Shown here one piece after another: positions 16,462 through 25,615 of a DNA stretch of 40,442 nucleotides. Both the position numbers and the translations under genes were made by a program. Position 1 is the first letter of the stretch. Every line of letters begins with the position of its first letter. Source of the stretch: Rubrivivax sp. (GTDB lineage: Bacteria > Pseudomonadota > Gammaproteobacteria > Burkholderiales > Burkholderiaceae_C); the NCBI GenBank assembly GCA_021300575.1, contig JAJTDM010000045.1, positions 1 to 40,442 of the forward strand. The letters are read 5' to 3'. Under the pieces are notes generated by a model, which was not told the origin of the DNA, did not search any database, and was given only the letters and a program-made list of their open reading frames with translations.

Positions 16462-18018
16462 TCAGCCTACCGCTGCCTGCAGCGCTGCTACCACGCGCCC
16501 CTGATCCGCTGCCGTCAAGTCCGCACTCATCGGCAAGCTCATCACCCGCGCCGCGGCCCGGATGCAGTTCTCGCAGCACCCTGGGCAACAATGCTGCGCA
16601 TAGGCAGGTTGGTGGTGCAGCGGCGTTGGGTAGTGCACGGCAGTGGGAACGCCCCGCTCCTGAAGCGCCGCCTGCACGCTCGCGCGTTCGTCCACAAACA
16701 CCGTGAACTGCGCCCACACGCAGTCGCGGTCGGGTCGCACGGTCAGCAACTCGATGCGGCTGCCCGCCAGCAGCTCAGCGTAGCGCGTACCGATGGCGCC
16801 TCGGCGCTGTAACTCCCATTCGAAGCGCTCGAGCTTGGCCAGAACCACCGCGCATTGAAGTGTGTCCATCCGGCCGCCCACGCCTACACGAGTGTGGGTG
16901 TAGCGCGCGCTCTGGCCATGCACGCGTATCTCGCGGCAGGCCGTGGCCAGCGCATCGTCGTTGGTGAAGATCGCGCCTCCGTCGCCATAGCAGCCCAGCG
17001 GCTTGCTCGGAAAGAAGCTTGTGCAGCCGATAGTGGACAAATTGCAACTCTTGCGTCCCTTGTAGGTGGCGCCAAAGCTCTGAGCTGCGTCCTCGATCAC
17101 CGGAATGTTGCCGTGCCGCGCTGCTATGGCGTTGATTTCGTCCATGTCAGCCACCTGCCCGTACAAGCTGACGGGCATGATGGCTCTGGTGCGCGGCGTG
17201 ATCTTGGCCTCGATCAGGGCGACGTTGATGTTGCAGGTGTCGGGCTCGATGTCCACGTACACGGGCGTGGCACCCAGCAGCACGATCACTTCTGCCGTGG
17301 CGGCGAAAGTGAAGGGCGTGGTGATGACTTCATCACCAGGGCCAATGCCCAGGGCCATCAGGCTGATGAGCAGCGCCTCGGTGCCGCTGGCCACGGTGAT
17401 GCAGTGCTTGGCGCCCGTGTAGGCGGCCAGCTTGTCTTCCAGCTCTTTCACCTCTGGGCCCATGATGTATTGGCCGTGGTGAATGACGCGGTGTATGCGC
17501 TGCTCAAGCTGTGGGCGGATAGCGTCTTGCTGAGCCTTCAGGTCAATGAACTGAAGAGGCTGCTTCTTCAGGCCCAGGCGGCAGTAGTCGGCAGGGGTGA
17601 TGGTCTTGTCGGGGTGCTTCTCGAGAAGGAGGCTGTCGCGCGTCAGCAGCTTGATGCTGCCTGCAGGGAAGCGGTCAAGGGCGCGCAGGAGTTGTTCGTC
17701 TTCGGGGTCACCTGCATCGAAGACGGGGCCTTCAGCGGCCAATGCGGCAAGCCATTGCTTGTCTTTGACGAATTCACTCAATACGCTTCGCGCCTTGCCC
17801 AGCAAGGACTTGTTGCTTGGGCCATTGGGCGCTGGCTGGTGGATGCGCTTGAGGTGTTGGTAGAGGTTGTATTCCAGAGTTTGGGTGGACCCCGCGTAAA
17901 GCCATAGCCGCGCTGCGCCTGCTTTGGCGGCCTCGATGGCCAGCATGCTGGTGGCTGCATGGGGCTTTCTTTGCGCGCATACGTCCAGCGCTACGTTGAC
18001 GTCAATGAGCAAGTCCAT
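16462..18018 (-). CDS. wbpE: Fusion of a PIN-like nuclease domain to WbpE-like PLP aminotransferase
   Basis: This is one 518-residue frame. Residues 1 to about 150 are a PIN-like domain with acidic positions Asp6 (LLIDVN), Glu49 (TLEYNLY), Asp104 (AGDPED) and Asp128 (LTRDSLLL). From about 155 to the end it is a complete DegT/DnrJ/EryC1/StrS aminotransferase: QFIDLKAQQ, SGTEALLI, PLP lysine Lys339 in FFPSKPLG, and a HQPAY terminus. It resembles WbpE, which aminates the 3-keto UDP-GlcNAcA intermediate. Normal WbpE starts with Met just before QFIDLK. Here that codon is CTT, and no ATG, GTG or TTG in frame lies nearby, so separate translation is unlikely. The ATG at 18018 lies one base after the upstream antitoxin stop. 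Confidence 0.9.
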   Translation of the reverse strand: MDLLIDVNVALDVCAQRKPHAATSMLAIEAAKAGAARLWLYAGSTQTLEYNLYQHLKRIHQPAPNGPSNKSLLGKARSVLSEFVKDKQWLAALAAEGPVFDAGDPEDEQLLRALDRFPAGSIKLLTRDSLLLEKHPDKTITPADYCRLGLKKQPLQFIDLKAQQDAIRPQLEQRIHRVIHHGQYIMGPEVKELEDKLAAYTGAKHCITVASGTEALLISLMALGIGPGDEVITTPFTFAATAEVIVLLGATPVYVDIEPDTCNINVALIEAKITPRTRAIMPVSLYGQVADMDEINAIAARHGNIPVIEDAAQSFGATYKGRKSCNLSTIGCTSFFPSKPLGCYGDGGAIFTNDDALATACREIRVHGQSARYTHTRVGVGGRMDTLQCAVVLAKLERFEWELQRRGAIGTRYAELLAGSRIELLTVRPDRDCVWAQFTVFVDERASVQAALQERGVPTAVHYPTPLHHQPAYAQHCCPGCCENCIRAAARVMSLPMSADLTAADQGRVVAALQAAVG

Positions 18019-18019
18019 G

Positions 18020-18305
18020 TCAGCGAAGACCCTTGGTTTCGTCACGCAGGTCAAAGGCTGCAATTCGCTCCAACTGTTTGGGTGTTAGTTCGGGCAGTTC
18101 GTCATCGGGTGGGAGCGGGGCTTGCAGGATTGCGTCAAACCGCGCCCGCATGGCCCTGGCGGCTTCGATGATTTCAGGTGGCAAGTTGTAGGAGTTCTCG
18201 TCCAACTCGACTTCACTGTCTTCAACCGTAACGAGCATACGCACCCGGTTGTGCTTCAACCGCAACGGCACTGCGAACTCGAGTCGGCCTTGGTCGTAAA
18301 TGGCT

Positions 18306-18316
<11 letters not shown>
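18020..18316 (-). CDS. Putative antitoxin (AF2212/DUF104-like) of the PIN-WbpE fusion
   Basis: This 98-residue protein begins [20 protein letters not shown], resembling the small β-barrel start of AF2212/PG0164-like VapB antitoxins (PF01954). An acidic, helical C-terminal half follows ([32 protein letters not shown]), typical of a toxin-wrapping tail. It overlaps wbpD by 11 bases and ends one base before the PIN-WbpE start, so it is embedded in the sugar operon yet keeps antitoxin-then-toxin order. An AGGAAGG ribosome site precedes the ATG. Antitoxin identity is inferred from fold resemblance and adjacency. Confidence 0.68.
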
Positions 18317-21168
<2,852 letters not shown>

Positions 21169-21241
21169 GTCTAAGCGGGAAAGTCTGTCGGTTCGAAAGT
21201 CTGCCGGACCGTGTGAGCGCGCTTCGATTGCATCAGGTGGA

Positions 21242-21610
21242 TCAAGCGTCAGTGGCAAGATCAGCCCTCAACCGCTCGATCTCAGCCTTGAGCGCTTCGA
21301 ATTCGGCCGTCTTGCGCTCCAGGTAGCTGCGCGTCAGCTCTGCTTTCTGCGCGATGCCGCTGGGTGTGAGCAGGTAGGCGTAGGCCAGCTTGTTCTGGCT
21401 GTTGCGAAAGTTGCGCGCCTTCAGCAGGCCCTTTTCCGCCAAGGCACGCAGCAGGTAGTTGGTCTTGCCCAGGCTCACACCCAGCAACTCGGCCAGTTGG
21501 CGCTGGTTCATGTCAGGCTGCTGCTGCAGGGCGTGCAGCACCTTGAAGCGCATCTCACCTTGAAGGATGGAAAGGCGGGGCGAACAGGTCTGTGCGACGG
21601 CAAGTTCCAT
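21242..21610 (-). CDS. MarR-family EPS-associated transcriptional regulator (copy 1)
   Basis: This 122-residue winged-helix protein has the helix-turn-helix MNQRQLAELLGVSLGKTNYL (34-53), a wing (KARNFRNSQNKLAYAYLLTP) and a C-terminal coiled coil (KTAEFEALKAEIERLRADL). This is the MarR-like EPS-associated regulator (TIGR04176 type) found at the head of exopolysaccharide and O-antigen loci. It probably regulates this operon. It is a near duplicate of the gene at 22215-22640, with about 94% nucleotide identity by eye over 312 bases and the same spacing. The stop lies 73 bases before the wbpA start. Confidence 0.88.
   Translation of the reverse strand: MELAVAQTCSPRLSILQGEMRFKVLHALQQQPDMNQRQLAELLGVSLGKTNYLLRALAEKGLLKARNFRNSQNKLAYAYLLTPSGIAQKAELTRSYLERKTAEFEALKAEIERLRADLATDA
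21256..21567 (-). repeat. Direct repeat unit 1 within the regulator duplicates
   Basis: This stretch aligns without gaps to 22289-22600 at a constant offset of 1033 bases, with about 18 differences counted by eye. It covers most of the helix-turn-helix regulator gene. The DUF4160/DUF2442 pair lies between the two copies. Confidence 0.9.
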
Positions 21611-21628
21611 GAGGAATTCGGATCTGAA

Positions 21629-21907
21629 TCAGTCGGCGGTTGCCACATGCGTTCGATGGTCGACTGCGCCGCGGCGCAAGTCGGAAATGGGGAAACACAA
21701 GTCCCAATCCCCCCACACCAGATCACCATGTTCCAGACGGAAGCTGCCAAACTTATCGGGCTGAAGGTAAGCGCGAATGTCGGGGTGACGAGATCGGCGC
21801 AGGAAAGACTCGAAGTCAACGACTCTTTCTGTGCCATCGTCGAAGAGCAGCCGCAGCGAGAAAGAGCCCACTTGCGTGGCAGATGTAATGTTCACGACGG
21901 GCGTCAT
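21629..21907 (-). CDS. DUF2442-family protein
   Basis: This 92-residue protein is of DUF2442 type: FSLRLLFDDGTERVVDFESFL and GSFRLEHGDLVWGDWDLCFPISDL are the conserved strands. DUF2442 proteins are small and often encoded next to DUF4160 proteins as a suspected toxin-antitoxin pair, with DUF2442 the presumed partner; the chemistry is unknown. Its start overlaps the DUF4160 stop by ATGA (21904-21907). The pair is sandwiched between two near-identical regulators in the polysaccharide operon. Confidence 0.85.
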   Translation of the reverse strand: MTPVVNITSATQVGSFSLRLLFDDGTERVVDFESFLRRSRHPDIRAYLQPDKFGSFRLEHGDLVWGDWDLCFPISDLRRGAVDHRTHVATAD

Positions 21908-22209
21908 CTCACTCTCCTTGTCAGTACTTCTGCCGTGATGCGCTTGTGGAGGACGAAGAAGTCAATCCACTTCCTGACGATGTCATCCGCCTTGGCGTGA
22001 ACCAATTCCTCGAAGTAGCGCTGTTCCGCAGGCTGCAGCGGTGGGCGACCGGGCTGCAGCATGAACTGAACCTCCATGACCTGACCATCCATGAGGATGA
22101 TCTCCGCGCGCCCCTCACGACCCTGTGATTTTGCGTGGACATGAACCGGTTCATGCTCGTTCGAATAGAACATGATGACAAGCCCAAAGTAGTCGTATAG
22201 CTTGGGCAT
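21904..22209 (-). CDS. DUF4160-family protein
   Basis: This 101-residue protein from ATG 22209 begins MPKLYDYFGLVIMFYSNEHE and continues PVHVHAKSQGREGRAEI, the DUF4160 signature with its conserved His-x-His. The rest (QRYFEELVHAKADDIVRKWIDFF) is helical. The start is placed at 22209 because the family begins there; upstream codons in the frame belong to the preceding regulator in another frame. It starts five bases after that regulator's stop. Function is unknown; a TA role is suspected from its constant pairing with DUF2442. Confidence 0.85.
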   Translation of the reverse strand: MPKLYDYFGLVIMFYSNEHEPVHVHAKSQGREGRAEIILMDGQVMEVQFMLQPGRPPLQPAEQRYFEELVHAKADDIVRKWIDFFVLHKRITAEVLTRRVR

Positions 22210-22214
22210 GCGCT

Positions 22215-22640
22215 TCAGGCGGAGTGGGCGGAGGCTTGATCGTGGCGGACAACAGGTTTGTCCTTCGGGCAAGGCAAGACTGCGCCGTCAAGATCAGCCT
22301 TCAACCGCTCGATCTCAGCCTTGAGCGCTTCGAATTCGGCCGTCTTGCGCTCCAGGTAGCCGCGCGTCAGTTCTGCCTTTTGCGCAATTCCGCTGGGTGT
22401 GAGCAGGTAGGCGTAGGCCAGCTTGTTCTGGCTGTTGCGAAAGTTGCGCGCCTTCAGCAGGCCCTTCTCCACCAGGGCGCGCAGCAGGTAGTTGGTCTTG
22501 CCCAGGCTCACACCCAGCAACTCGGCCAGTTGGCGCTGGTTCATGTCGGGCTGTTGCTGCAGGGCATGCAACACCTTGAAGCGCATCTCTTCCTGAAGGC
22601 GGGTGAGGCGTGAAGCGGGGGGGGGGTCAGGCAGCGGCAC
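22215..22640 (-). CDS. MarR-family EPS-associated transcriptional regulator (copy 2, operon head)
   Basis: This frame of 141 residues has the same helix-turn-helix, wing and coiled coil as the copy at 21242-21610, plus a divergent 20-residue C-terminal tail (PKDKPVVRHDQASAHSA). It is the first gene of the polysaccharide operon and probably controls it. The only upstream start is GTG at 22640; a later start would still leave the helix-turn-helix. A run of ten C on the coding strand (22617-22626) lies in codons 5-8 if GTG is used, so slippage there would shift the frame. The exact start is uncertain. Confidence 0.83.
   Translation of the reverse strand: MPLPDPPPASRLTRLQEEMRFKVLHALQQQPDMNQRQLAELLGVSLGKTNYLLRALVEKGLLKARNFRNSQNKLAYAYLLTPSGIAQKAELTRGYLERKTAEFEALKAEIERLKADLDGAVLPCPKDKPVVRHDQASAHSA
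22289..22600 (-). repeat. Direct repeat unit 2 within the regulator duplicates
   Basis: This is the partner of 21256-21567, at an offset of 1033 bases with no gaps. Differences are scattered and mostly synonymous, so both copies have been kept as functional protein sequences since duplication. Confidence 0.9.
22617..22626 (-). repeat. Homopolymer of ten (poly-C on the coding strand) at the regulator start
   Basis: Ten consecutive G on the + strand read as C10 in the regulator gene. It falls in proline codons just after the GTG start at 22640. Tracts of this length are prone to slipped-strand change. The current length keeps the frame open. Confidence 0.85.
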
Positions 22641-23037
22641 GGGGCGCTCGTTGACGAGAGGGGAGCCGCAACCTTGGTGGGTGCTGGCGTTTGCTCAAAT
22701 TTGAACACAGTGCGGCGGGGGCTTTGGGTGGGTGGGAGAACTTTTGCGGAGGGACTCTGCTCGCCCGGTGCAATCCATACGATCCGCAACCTTCCGCGCA
22801 GCGGCGATCAGGTCATCCACCCGCCGAGATCGTTGTGATCTTGGCAGTCCATGACGACAGGCGCTTGAGTGGCCAGACACCGCGCTTGATGGAGTGCCTG
22901 CTCAATGCCCCACGGGGTGAACCCTTGGCAAGACCCTTGAGGGACAGACCTCGCGCTCCCTCCGGGTCGCCAGGAAGCATCTGCCGCACCATGCCTGCCC
23001 GGTACCCAGCGCGCGAGGGGCCGCCCTCGACTGATTA
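22641..23037. other. Divergent intergenic region upstream of the O-antigen operon
   Basis: About 400 bases between the first regulator (leftward) and fitAB (rightward) hold no gene I can support. Short minus-strand frames here have no recognisable domain. The region must contain the operon promoter. The only clear element is an A/T-rich palindrome at 22695-22704. I see no convincing -35/-10 pair. Confidence 0.5.
22695..22704. promoter_or_regulatory. Perfect palindrome TCAAATTTGA, candidate regulator site
   Basis: A ten-base perfect palindrome lies 55 bases upstream of the GTG of the operon-head MarR regulator. It is A/T-rich in an otherwise GC-rich stretch. MarR-family proteins usually bind such short A/T-rich palindromes, so autoregulation is possible. 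This is inference from position and symmetry only. Confidence 0.3.
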
Positions 23038-23040
23038 CAA

Positions 23041-23053
23041 TGCAATCATTGCA
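23041..23053. promoter_or_regulatory. Inverted repeat TGCAAT-C-ATTGCA upstream of fitA, likely operator
   Basis: A perfect six-base inverted repeat with a one-base centre lies 20 bases before the fitA ATG, within an A/T-rich promoter-like segment. FitA-type ribbon-helix-helix antitoxins bind inverted repeats in their own promoter. Confidence 0.5.
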
Positions 23054-23073
23054 ATCATTTTTCACGGCGCCTC

Positions 23074-23331
23074 ATGAGCAGCATCACCATCCGCAACCTG
23101 GACGACAAGCTCAAGGCCAGCCTGCGGCTGCGCGCGGCGCGCCACGGCGTGTCCATGGAGCAAGAAGTCAGAAACATCCTGCAAAGCACGCTCGCGTCAG
23201 AGAGCACCGCCACCAGCGGCCTGGACTTCGCCATGCGCATCAATCAACGCTTCAAAGCGCTGGGGGCTGATGAGCTTGCATGGCCTGACCGGCAAAGCAG
23301 GCGGGAACTGCCCACGTTTGAGCCATCATGA
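23074..23331 (+). CDS. fitA: FitA-like ribbon-helix-helix antitoxin
   Basis: This 85-residue protein has the RHH fold at residues 1-40: SSITIRNLDDKLKASLRLRA and HGVSMEQEVRNILQSTL, the classic FitA/VapB pattern. The C-terminal half, with WPDRQSRRELP, would occupy the toxin active site. It represses the operon with FitB and neutralises it. An inverted-repeat operator sits at 23041-23053. The stop overlaps fitB by ATGA (23328-23331). Intact. Confidence 0.9.
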   Translation: MSSITIRNLDDKLKASLRLRAARHGVSMEQEVRNILQSTLASESTATSGLDFAMRINQRFKALGADELAWPDRQSRRELPTFEPS

Positions 23332-23780
23332 TGAGCGCCGTTGGCCTGAGCGGCGGCTGCTTTCTCGACACCAACGTGCTGTCTGAGTTGATGCGCGATG
23401 CCCCAGCACCCGAAGTCCTGCGCTGGTTTGCCACGCAGAACCCCAACAACTTGTACACCAGCACCGTCAACCAGGCCGAAGTGCTGGCCGGTATTGCCGT
23501 GTTGCCGGCCGGAAAACGGCGCGATGCACTGGCTCGGGCCGCTCAACAGATCTTCGAGGACGATTTTGCCGGCCGGTGCCTGGTGTTTGGCAGCGGATCA
23601 GCGGAGCAATTCGCACTCGTCATGGCGCAGCGAAAGCGTATGGGCCGCCCCATCGAAGCCGTGGATGCCCAGATGGCCGCCATCGCGCTGGCAGCCCAAT
23701 TGAAGCTCGTCGCCCGCAACACCGAAGATTTCGCCAGCATCGACGGCCTGGAAGTCATCAACCCCTGGCTGCCACGCTGA
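23328..23780 (+). CDS. fitB: FitB/VapC-like PIN-domain toxin
   Basis: This 150-residue PIN nuclease has acidic residues Asp14 (FLDTNVLSEL), Glu51 (NQAEVLAGI), Asp113 (EAVDAQMAAIAL) and Asp134 (ARNTEDF). The end, GLEVINPW, is the FitB-type terminus. By family it is a Mg2+-dependent ribonuclease controlled by FitA. A second ATG at 23331 is an alternative start. A decayed copy of its last codons reappears at 24729-24788, beyond the next TA module, pointing to a duplicated cassette. Confidence 0.9.
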   Translation: MMSAVGLSGGCFLDTNVLSELMRDAPAPEVLRWFATQNPNNLYTSTVNQAEVLAGIAVLPAGKRRDALARAAQQIFEDDFAGRCLVFGSGSAEQFALVMAQRKRMGRPIEAVDAQMAAIALAAQLKLVARNTEDFASIDGLEVINPWLPR

Positions 23781-23887
23781 CAGCCCTTTCTGCATTCATG
23801 GCCCATGTGCCCCCCGATGGTCAACTTGAATGCGGACGATTGAACACACCAGCCGGCTCCAAGAGAAGTTGCGCAACCTTGAGTGTG

Positions 23888-23936
23888 TTGACATCTGCTA
23901 CACATGAGGCAGACAATTTGCGTATCTACTGGATAC
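23888..23936 (+). promoter_or_regulatory. Candidate promoter and operator of the tacAT-like module
   Basis: TTGACA (23888-23893) and GACAAT (23912-23917) are spaced by 18 bases and look like a σ70 promoter with a weak -10. Just downstream, GTATC-TACTG-GATAC (23922-23936) is an inverted repeat with an imperfect extension. It lies 13 bases before the antitoxin ATG, a suitable operator for an RHH antitoxin. Confidence 0.5.
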
Positions 23937-23949
23937 ACAAGAGGACGTC

Positions 23950-24222
23950 ATGCGTGATGCTGCCATCAACCTCAGAGCCTTGCCCGAACAGCGTGACTTG
24001 ATCGATCAGGCCGCGTCGGCATTGGGCAAGAACCGCTCAGACTTCATGTTGGAGGCCGCCTGCGAGCGCGCCCAGTCGGTGCTGCTCGACCAGGTTTTTT
24101 TCCGGCTGGACGCTGACAAGTTCGATCAGTTCGTGGCGTTGCTGGACGCACCGCCGCAGCCCAATCCTGGTCTGGAACGGCTGCTGGCGGTGAAAGCGCC
24201 CTGGGATGGCAACCCTGCATGA
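23950..24222 (+). CDS. TacA-like DUF1778 antitoxin
   Basis: This 90-residue DUF1778 protein has the RHH N-terminal part INLRALPEQRDLIDQAASAL followed by GKNRSDFMLEAACERAQ. The C-terminal tail (FFRLDADKFDQFVALLDAPP) is the toxin-neutralising segment of the family, which covers the GNAT toxin active site. Antitoxin and toxin form a complex that represses the promoter described just upstream. The stop overlaps the toxin start by ATGA (24219-24222). Intact. Confidence 0.91.
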   Translation: MRDAAINLRALPEQRDLIDQAASALGKNRSDFMLEAACERAQSVLLDQVFFRLDADKFDQFVALLDAPPQPNPGLERLLAVKAPWDGNPA

Positions 24223-24716
24223 GCTTCAAGCTGTCTGCACCCCAGCCTCTGTCGGCCACGCATGGGCTGGTGGGCTTTTCTTGTGGAGAGCCTTCGCTGG
24301 ATGATTGGCTGCGGCGCAGGGCACTGCTGAATCAAACGACCGGCGCCAGTCGCACATTTGTGGTGACCGACGAGTCTGGCCAGGTGTTGGCGTACTACGC
24401 CTTGGCTGCTGGCGCGGTGTCTCAGCAGGATTCGCCAGGCAGCGTTCGCCGCAACATGCCTGACCCGGTCCCGGTGATGGTGCTGGCCCGCTTGGCGGTT
24501 GATAAGCGCTTGCAGGGGCAGCAGGTGGGTGGCGCCTTGTTGCAGGACGCCTTGCGTCGCGCCGTGTCGGTGGCGCAGAACATCGGTGTGCGGGCGCTTC
24601 TGGTACATGCCCTCAACGATCGGGCCCGACAGTTCTACAGCCACTACGGCTTTGTGCCGTCGCCCGCCAACCCCATGACGCTGATGCTGCCGCTTCATGC
24701 AAAGGGCGCGCACTGA
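24219..24716 (+). CDS. TacT/AtaT-like GNAT acetyltransferase toxin
   Basis: This 165-residue GNAT acetyltransferase of the aminoacyl-tRNA-acetylating toxin group has the N-terminal FSCGEPSLDDWLRRRAL signature, a VLARLAVDKRLQGQQVGGALL acetyl-CoA loop (about 88-107), and Tyr140 in QFYSHYGF, which corresponds to the catalytic tyrosine of TacT. The family acetylates the amino acid on charged tRNAs and stops translation. It is paired with the DUF1778 antitoxin directly upstream. Which tRNA is hit cannot be told from sequence. Confidence 0.91.
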   Translation: MSFKLSAPQPLSATHGLVGFSCGEPSLDDWLRRRALLNQTTGASRTFVVTDESGQVLAYYALAAGAVSQQDSPGSVRRNMPDPVPVMVLARLAVDKRLQGQQVGGALLQDALRRAVSVAQNIGVRALLVHALNDRARQFYSHYGFVPSPANPMTLMLPLHAKGAH

Positions 24717-24728
24717 GCTGAGAGTCAA

Positions 24729-24788
24729 GCGAAAGACGTCACCAGCATCAACGGCCTGGATGTCATCAACCCCTGGCAACCGCACTGA
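24729..24788 (+). pseudogene. Remnant of a second FitB-like PIN toxin 3' end
   Basis: The 20 codons ending at TGA 24786-24788 encode AKDVTSINGLDVINPWQPH, nearly the same as the fitB end. At DNA level 24742-24790 matches 23734-23782 at an offset of 1008 bases with a few differences. No upstream PIN sequence remains in frame, so this is a scar, with the tacAT-like module sitting between the two copies. Confidence 0.7.
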
Positions 24789-24821
24789 CATCCGCCTTCG
24801 AGAAGCCCAAGGCCTTGGACA

Positions 24822-25133
24822 TCAGGCTTCGTAAAACGGCTGCCCCACACGCTGGATGTGCTCACGCAGGCCGGCGTGATCGATGAGTTCAAAAATCGAC
24901 AGGTCCACCTGGTAGGGGATGGGTGATTCGTGCAGACGGGTGGCGATGCGCCCGAGCGTGTCCAGATCGAGTCCATCGCCAAAGAGGGTGAGGTCGATGT
25001 CAGAGCCGGGCCGGTAGGTGCCTTTGGCGCGCGAGCCGTAGATCACCGCCTTCTTCACGGCGGGCACCTCGGCCAGGATGCGGCGGATCGCTTCAAGCGT
25101 GGCCGGGGGCAAGCCGAATTCAGGGCTGCTCAT
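24822..25133 (-). CDS. MNT-type nucleotidyltransferase antitoxin (MntA-like)
   Basis: This 103-residue minimal nucleotidyltransferase has Gly33-Ser34 in VIYGSRAKG, Asp45 and Asp47 in GSDIDL, and a third acidic position, Asp77, in YQVDLSIF, so the catalytic triad is complete. MNT proteins neutralise a HEPN RNase partner, in known cases by AMPylating it. The gene is second in the pair, and its start overlaps the HEPN stop by ATGA (25130-25133). This is the HI0073/HI0074-like arrangement. Confidence 0.9.
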   Translation of the reverse strand: MSSPEFGLPPATLEAIRRILAEVPAVKKAVIYGSRAKGTYRPGSDIDLTLFGDGLDLDTLGRIATRLHESPIPYQVDLSIFELIDHAGLREHIQRVGQPFYEA

Positions 25134-25537
25134 GCTTCCTTTGCGAAGCGCTGTTGCAGTTCACGAAATGCCGGGTAGTAGCGTTCGGCAATGGCCAAGA
25201 CCAGCGTGTTCGCCACGGACGGGTTGTAGGTGTGGCTGGACAGGTTGCGCTTTTCGATCATGTCCATCCAGACTTCACCGTCACGCACCAGGCCCCGTTT
25301 GAAAGCTTCTCGAGCGGTGCTTCTGGCGCCCACCAGCCCCTGGATGCCTTCCATTTCCAGGTAATCCTTCAGGACATTCCAGGCCAGTTCATGCGTGAAC
25401 TCGAAGCCCTGAATCAGACCCTGCTGCTCAAGCTCTGAAAGGGGACGCTGCGCTTTCAGCTCCATGGCGAGCGTGAGCTGGCGCAGGGCACGTTGAAAGT
25501 TGTCAAAGCGCTGCTTCCAGCGGATGTCCAGCGTCAC
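25130..25537 (-). CDS. HEPN-domain protein (HI0074-like; nucleotidyltransferase partner, likely toxin)
   Basis: This 135-residue helical protein of the HI0074/TIGR01987 group contains QGFEFTHELAWNVLKDYLE, the family signature, and Arg97-x4-His102 (RNLSSH), the HEPN RNase motif. With the MNT gene it forms a HEPN-MNT toxin-antitoxin module. It lies 78 bases downstream of the wzz-like gene on the same strand, so it may be co-transcribed with the nonulosonic-acid cassette. Intact catalytic motif. Confidence 0.9.
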   Translation of the reverse strand: MTLDIRWKQRFDNFQRALRQLTLAMELKAQRPLSELEQQGLIQGFEFTHELAWNVLKDYLEMEGIQGLVGARSTAREAFKRGLVRDGEVWMDMIEKRNLSSHTYNPSVANTLVLAIAERYYPAFRELQQRFAKEA

Positions 25538-25615
25538 GTTGGTCTCTCCGGTGTGTGGGGCCAGCCCGTTGAACCGCCCCTGGAACCACAGCGCCTCATC
25601 ACAGGGACGGGCGCT

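Noticed and set aside
16855..17907. 350-codon frame on the + strand opposite wbpE
   Set aside because: Shadow of the PIN-WbpE gene; no recognisable domain and no operon partner.
21256..22600. CRISPR-like or insertion-sequence explanation for the repeated units
   Set aside because: Only two long units exist, both coding for the same regulator, with no transposase or terminal inverted repeats; gene duplication explains them.
22808..23065. Minus-strand frame upstream of the O-antigen operon
   Set aside because: Low-complexity composition, no family match, and it covers the fitA operator region.
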